DNA of 64,000 bases, taken from assembly GCA_910576775.1 (NCBI GenBank), contig CAJTJV010000001.1, positions 172,512-236,511 of the forward strand, read 5' to 3'. This document shows positions 62,420 to 64,000 of the stretch, piece by piece. Every line of letters starts with the position of its first letter. Position 1 is the first letter of the stretch. The notes beneath the pieces were generated by a model. That model ran no database searches, was not told where the DNA came from, and saw nothing but the letters and a program-made list of their open reading frames with translations. Made by a program: the position numbers and the translations under genes. The stretch is from an uncultured Muribaculaceae bacterium. GTDB lineage: Bacteria > Bacteroidota > Bacteroidia > Bacteroidales > Muribaculaceae.

Positions 62420-63637
62420 TCACTTTAGGACCTTGCGTACAATATCGCCGCGCTTTTCGATGAAGATGCCTCCCTCCGGATTGGCTACAGGCAGTCCCAT
62501 AAGGTTATAATATACCGGCGTGGGTTCGTCCGTGGCGATTTCAGAGACAGACGAACTTTCCAGAGCCTTCAACCGACGGTTTACAATATACCCGCACAGG
62601 CGGTCGAGAGCCTCGTTGTTTTCGACACTGGGCTTATTCTTCATGTCAAGGAACATATGGTTACCTGTATAATATGCCACCGGAGTGTCATACCATATGC
62701 CGTGTTTGTCGAAATAATCCATGTAAGCCTTCATTCGGCTGAGTTTGCTGTTTTGCACCTGGGAGAGTGCGTTCTCGTCACATTCGAATTCCACAGCCAT
62801 ACCGTTGGTCTTGGTAATACGTATAGCTTCATCAAGGCGCGAATCCGGCACTGAAAAATCAAAGAAATGGTTGGGCTGCATATAGGCTATGTCAAACCCC
62901 AGCTCCCGCCATCTGTCGTGGCCAAGCGCCTTGAAATAGGGAATCCACTGGAACTGGAGTCCATAATTCTCGATATAGCGTTTCATTCGTTGTGTGAATC
63001 CTTCAATATCCCACGACGACTCACAGATCATATAAATACCATATAGTTCCAAATTCTCAAAGCCCGCTTCATTGAAACGGTTCACCAGCTCGTCAAGGAA
63101 CCACTTGCCGGCCTTTACGCGATCGGTCATCTTAGTAAATTTAAGTTCTGTCCCATCGATTTCGCCCCAGTCGGTCTGCCCCTGGATAGGAACAAAAAGC
63201 GTGAGCGCCACCTGATGCTTGAATCCGGGGTCGCCAAGAATCTTTTTCTTTTCGGCTATAACTCTGTCGAGCGCATCAAGGGCACGTCCTTTCTGGAAAA
63301 GACGGCCGAGATACCATTCCCAGTCTTCCTTACAGGCGTTGGGTTGTCCGTAGCCGGCAGTAAACTGTTTGCCACCGTTGGTACCGCTGGTGAATTCAAG
63401 GAACAGATAGCCGTCGAAAATCCATTCCTCTCTGCCGTCATCAAATTTATGTGTCACATACGGCTCGATTTCTCTCTGCACCCATCCAATACGATGGGCA
63501 CCACCCTGATAGATAAGGGCAAGATCGCGGACTTTATTGTCGATTTTCTTGTAATCGGAAAGATCCTGCGCAACTGCATTGCCGGCACATACGATAGCAG
63601 CAAGCACGAAAGCGATGATAGAGAACAAATGTTTCAT
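62420..63637 (-). CDS. DUF4855 secreted protein with T9SS-like tail
   Basis: Start at 63637 gives MKHLFSIIAFVLAAIVCAGNAVA, a signal peptide without a lipobox, and 405 residues; the longer frame to 63799 has no signal. The DUF4855 domain is very similar to that of the neighbour (VRDLALIYQGGAHR, EFTSGTNGGKQFTAGYGQPNACKEDWEWYLG identical, as is VPIQGQTDWGE). The C-terminal about 45 residues (YYNLMGLPVANPEGGIFIEKRGDIVRKVLK) form a sorting-type domain absent from the lipoprotein copy. Probably a glycan-acting surface protein. Confidence 0.87.
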   Translation of the reverse strand: MKHLFSIIAFVLAAIVCAGNAVAQDLSDYKKIDNKVRDLALIYQGGAHRIGWVQREIEPYVTHKFDDGREEWIFDGYLFLEFTSGTNGGKQFTAGYGQPNACKEDWEWYLGRLFQKGRALDALDRVIAEKKKILGDPGFKHQVALTLFVPIQGQTDWGEIDGTELKFTKMTDRVKAGKWFLDELVNRFNEAGFENLELYGIYMICESSWDIEGFTQRMKRYIENYGLQFQWIPYFKALGHDRWRELGFDIAYMQPNHFFDFSVPDSRLDEAIRITKTNGMAVEFECDENALSQVQNSKLSRMKAYMDYFDKHGIWYDTPVAYYTGNHMFLDMKNKPSVENNEALDRLCGYIVNRRLKALESSSVSEIATDEPTPVYYNLMGLPVANPEGGIFIEKRGDIVRKVLK

Positions 63638-63918
63638 ATAAAAGAAAGAGTTCGCGCATGAAAATGCGTAAACAGTTTTTAAGAGTGATATAAAGGTCTT
63701 AAATTGATAAATCAGGTTTTTCGTTGCTAAATTAATAATAATTTTCCTTTTACACAATATCTTTTGTAACAACGGACTGATATTGCACCGTAGAAACACG
63801 GCTCTTTCATTTAAAATTACATTGCCATGTCAGGAGACATGCTATTTTATAGCCGGATTAAAATAGTTGCGGATAGACCTTTTATTCCTTATTTTCAATA
63901 AAATAAGTGCTTTATAAA
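63638..63918. other. intergenic region
   Basis: AT-rich, no gene. A 6-bp inverted repeat CATGTC-AGGA-GACATG lies at 63826-63841 and might be an operator. No clear minus-strand promoter for the 62420 gene was found. Confidence 0.5.
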
Positions 63919-63950
63919 TTTGGCCTAGTGGCAGATTTTTCGTAACTTTA
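63919..63950 (+). promoter_or_regulatory. Bacteroidota promoter for a gene leaving the window
   Basis: TTTG (63919-63922), 20-base spacer, TAACTTTA (63943-63950); 20 bases before the ATG at 63971. Confidence 0.75.
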
Positions 63951-63970
63951 TAGGTGATAATCAATAAGTT

Positions 63971-64000
63971 ATGAATAAAACCAATCCACTTAACCAAGTC
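63971..64000 (+). CDS. start of an unidentified gene, 5' end only
   Basis: Ten codons (MNKTNPLNQV) run off the window end. The promoter directly upstream supports a real start; the product cannot be named from this much. Confidence 0.5.
   Translation, partial: MNKTNPLNQV

Noticed and set aside
1..64000. tRNA or rRNA genes, prophage, insertion sequences
   Set aside because: No tRNA cloverleaf-like sequence in the intergenic gaps, no rRNA, no transposase or phage structural gene among the frames that look real.

Overview
The window looks like chromosomal DNA from a Bacteroidales bacterium, most likely a gut Muribaculaceae-type organism (inference). Evidence: Bacteroidota promoters (TTTG, about 20 bp, TAnnTTTG) recur upstream of genes; there are almost no Shine-Dalgarno sequences; several secreted proteins end in a type IX secretion (T9SS)-like C-terminal domain; and families such as DUF4294, DUF3256, DUF4855, PCMD, TupA-like ATP-grasp and a biosynthetic SpeA are present. 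No rRNA, tRNA, CRISPR array, prophage or insertion sequence was recognised.

Layout. 1-7.5 kb: a truncated M3 metallopeptidase lipoprotein, a small membrane protein, secA and a secreted phosphodiesterase/phosphatase. 7.7-23.1 kb: two very large paralogous secreted multidomain proteins (propeller-like N-terminus, choice-of-anchor-J, FN3 and CARDB domains, T9SS-like tail) on opposite strands. They enclose a DNA-metabolism block: exonuclease III, secreted endonuclease I, an XRE-S24 repressor, rnhB, and xerD with DUF4294 and PAP2 genes. 23.2-25.9 kb: truA and speA. 25.9-36.5 kb: the most unusual part. A gene for a 2051-residue helical secreted protein carrying a dockerin is followed by one for an 891-residue protein with two cohesin-like domains and six ~92-residue helical repeats. 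The pair is bracketed on both sides by the same family of GC-rich hairpin repeat modules in direct orientation. 36.6-41.4 kb: topA, an RluA-type pseudouridine synthase, a small lipoprotein and a PCMD protein. 41.4-44.5 kb: an AlbA_2 protein, an MTA/SAH-type nucleosidase, fabF and acpP. 44.8-46.2 kb: a membrane protein and a TupA-like ATP-grasp. 46.3-51.3 kb: a DEAD-box helicase, a glycosidase-like lipoprotein, DUF3256 and xseA. 51.4-55.8 kb: a tightly coupled operon of Lrp/AsnC regulator, GH13 amylase, membrane-anchored predicted pseudokinase, GNAT-like protein and low-molecular-weight tyrosine phosphatase. 55.8-61 kb: rpsA, an N-acetylmuramidase, pepD, a small membrane protein and an OmpH-like lipoprotein. 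61.2-64 kb: two DUF4855 paralogs, one a lipoprotein and the other with a T9SS-like tail, then the promoter and first codons of a gene that leaves the window.

Housekeeping genes (secA, truA, topA, fabF/acpP, rpsA, rnhB, xerD) are interleaved with a strong secreted/surface component: six proteins with T9SS-like tails and five lipoproteins. The features most worth follow-up are the dockerin/cohesin-like helical pair with its flanking repeats and the pseudokinase operon.
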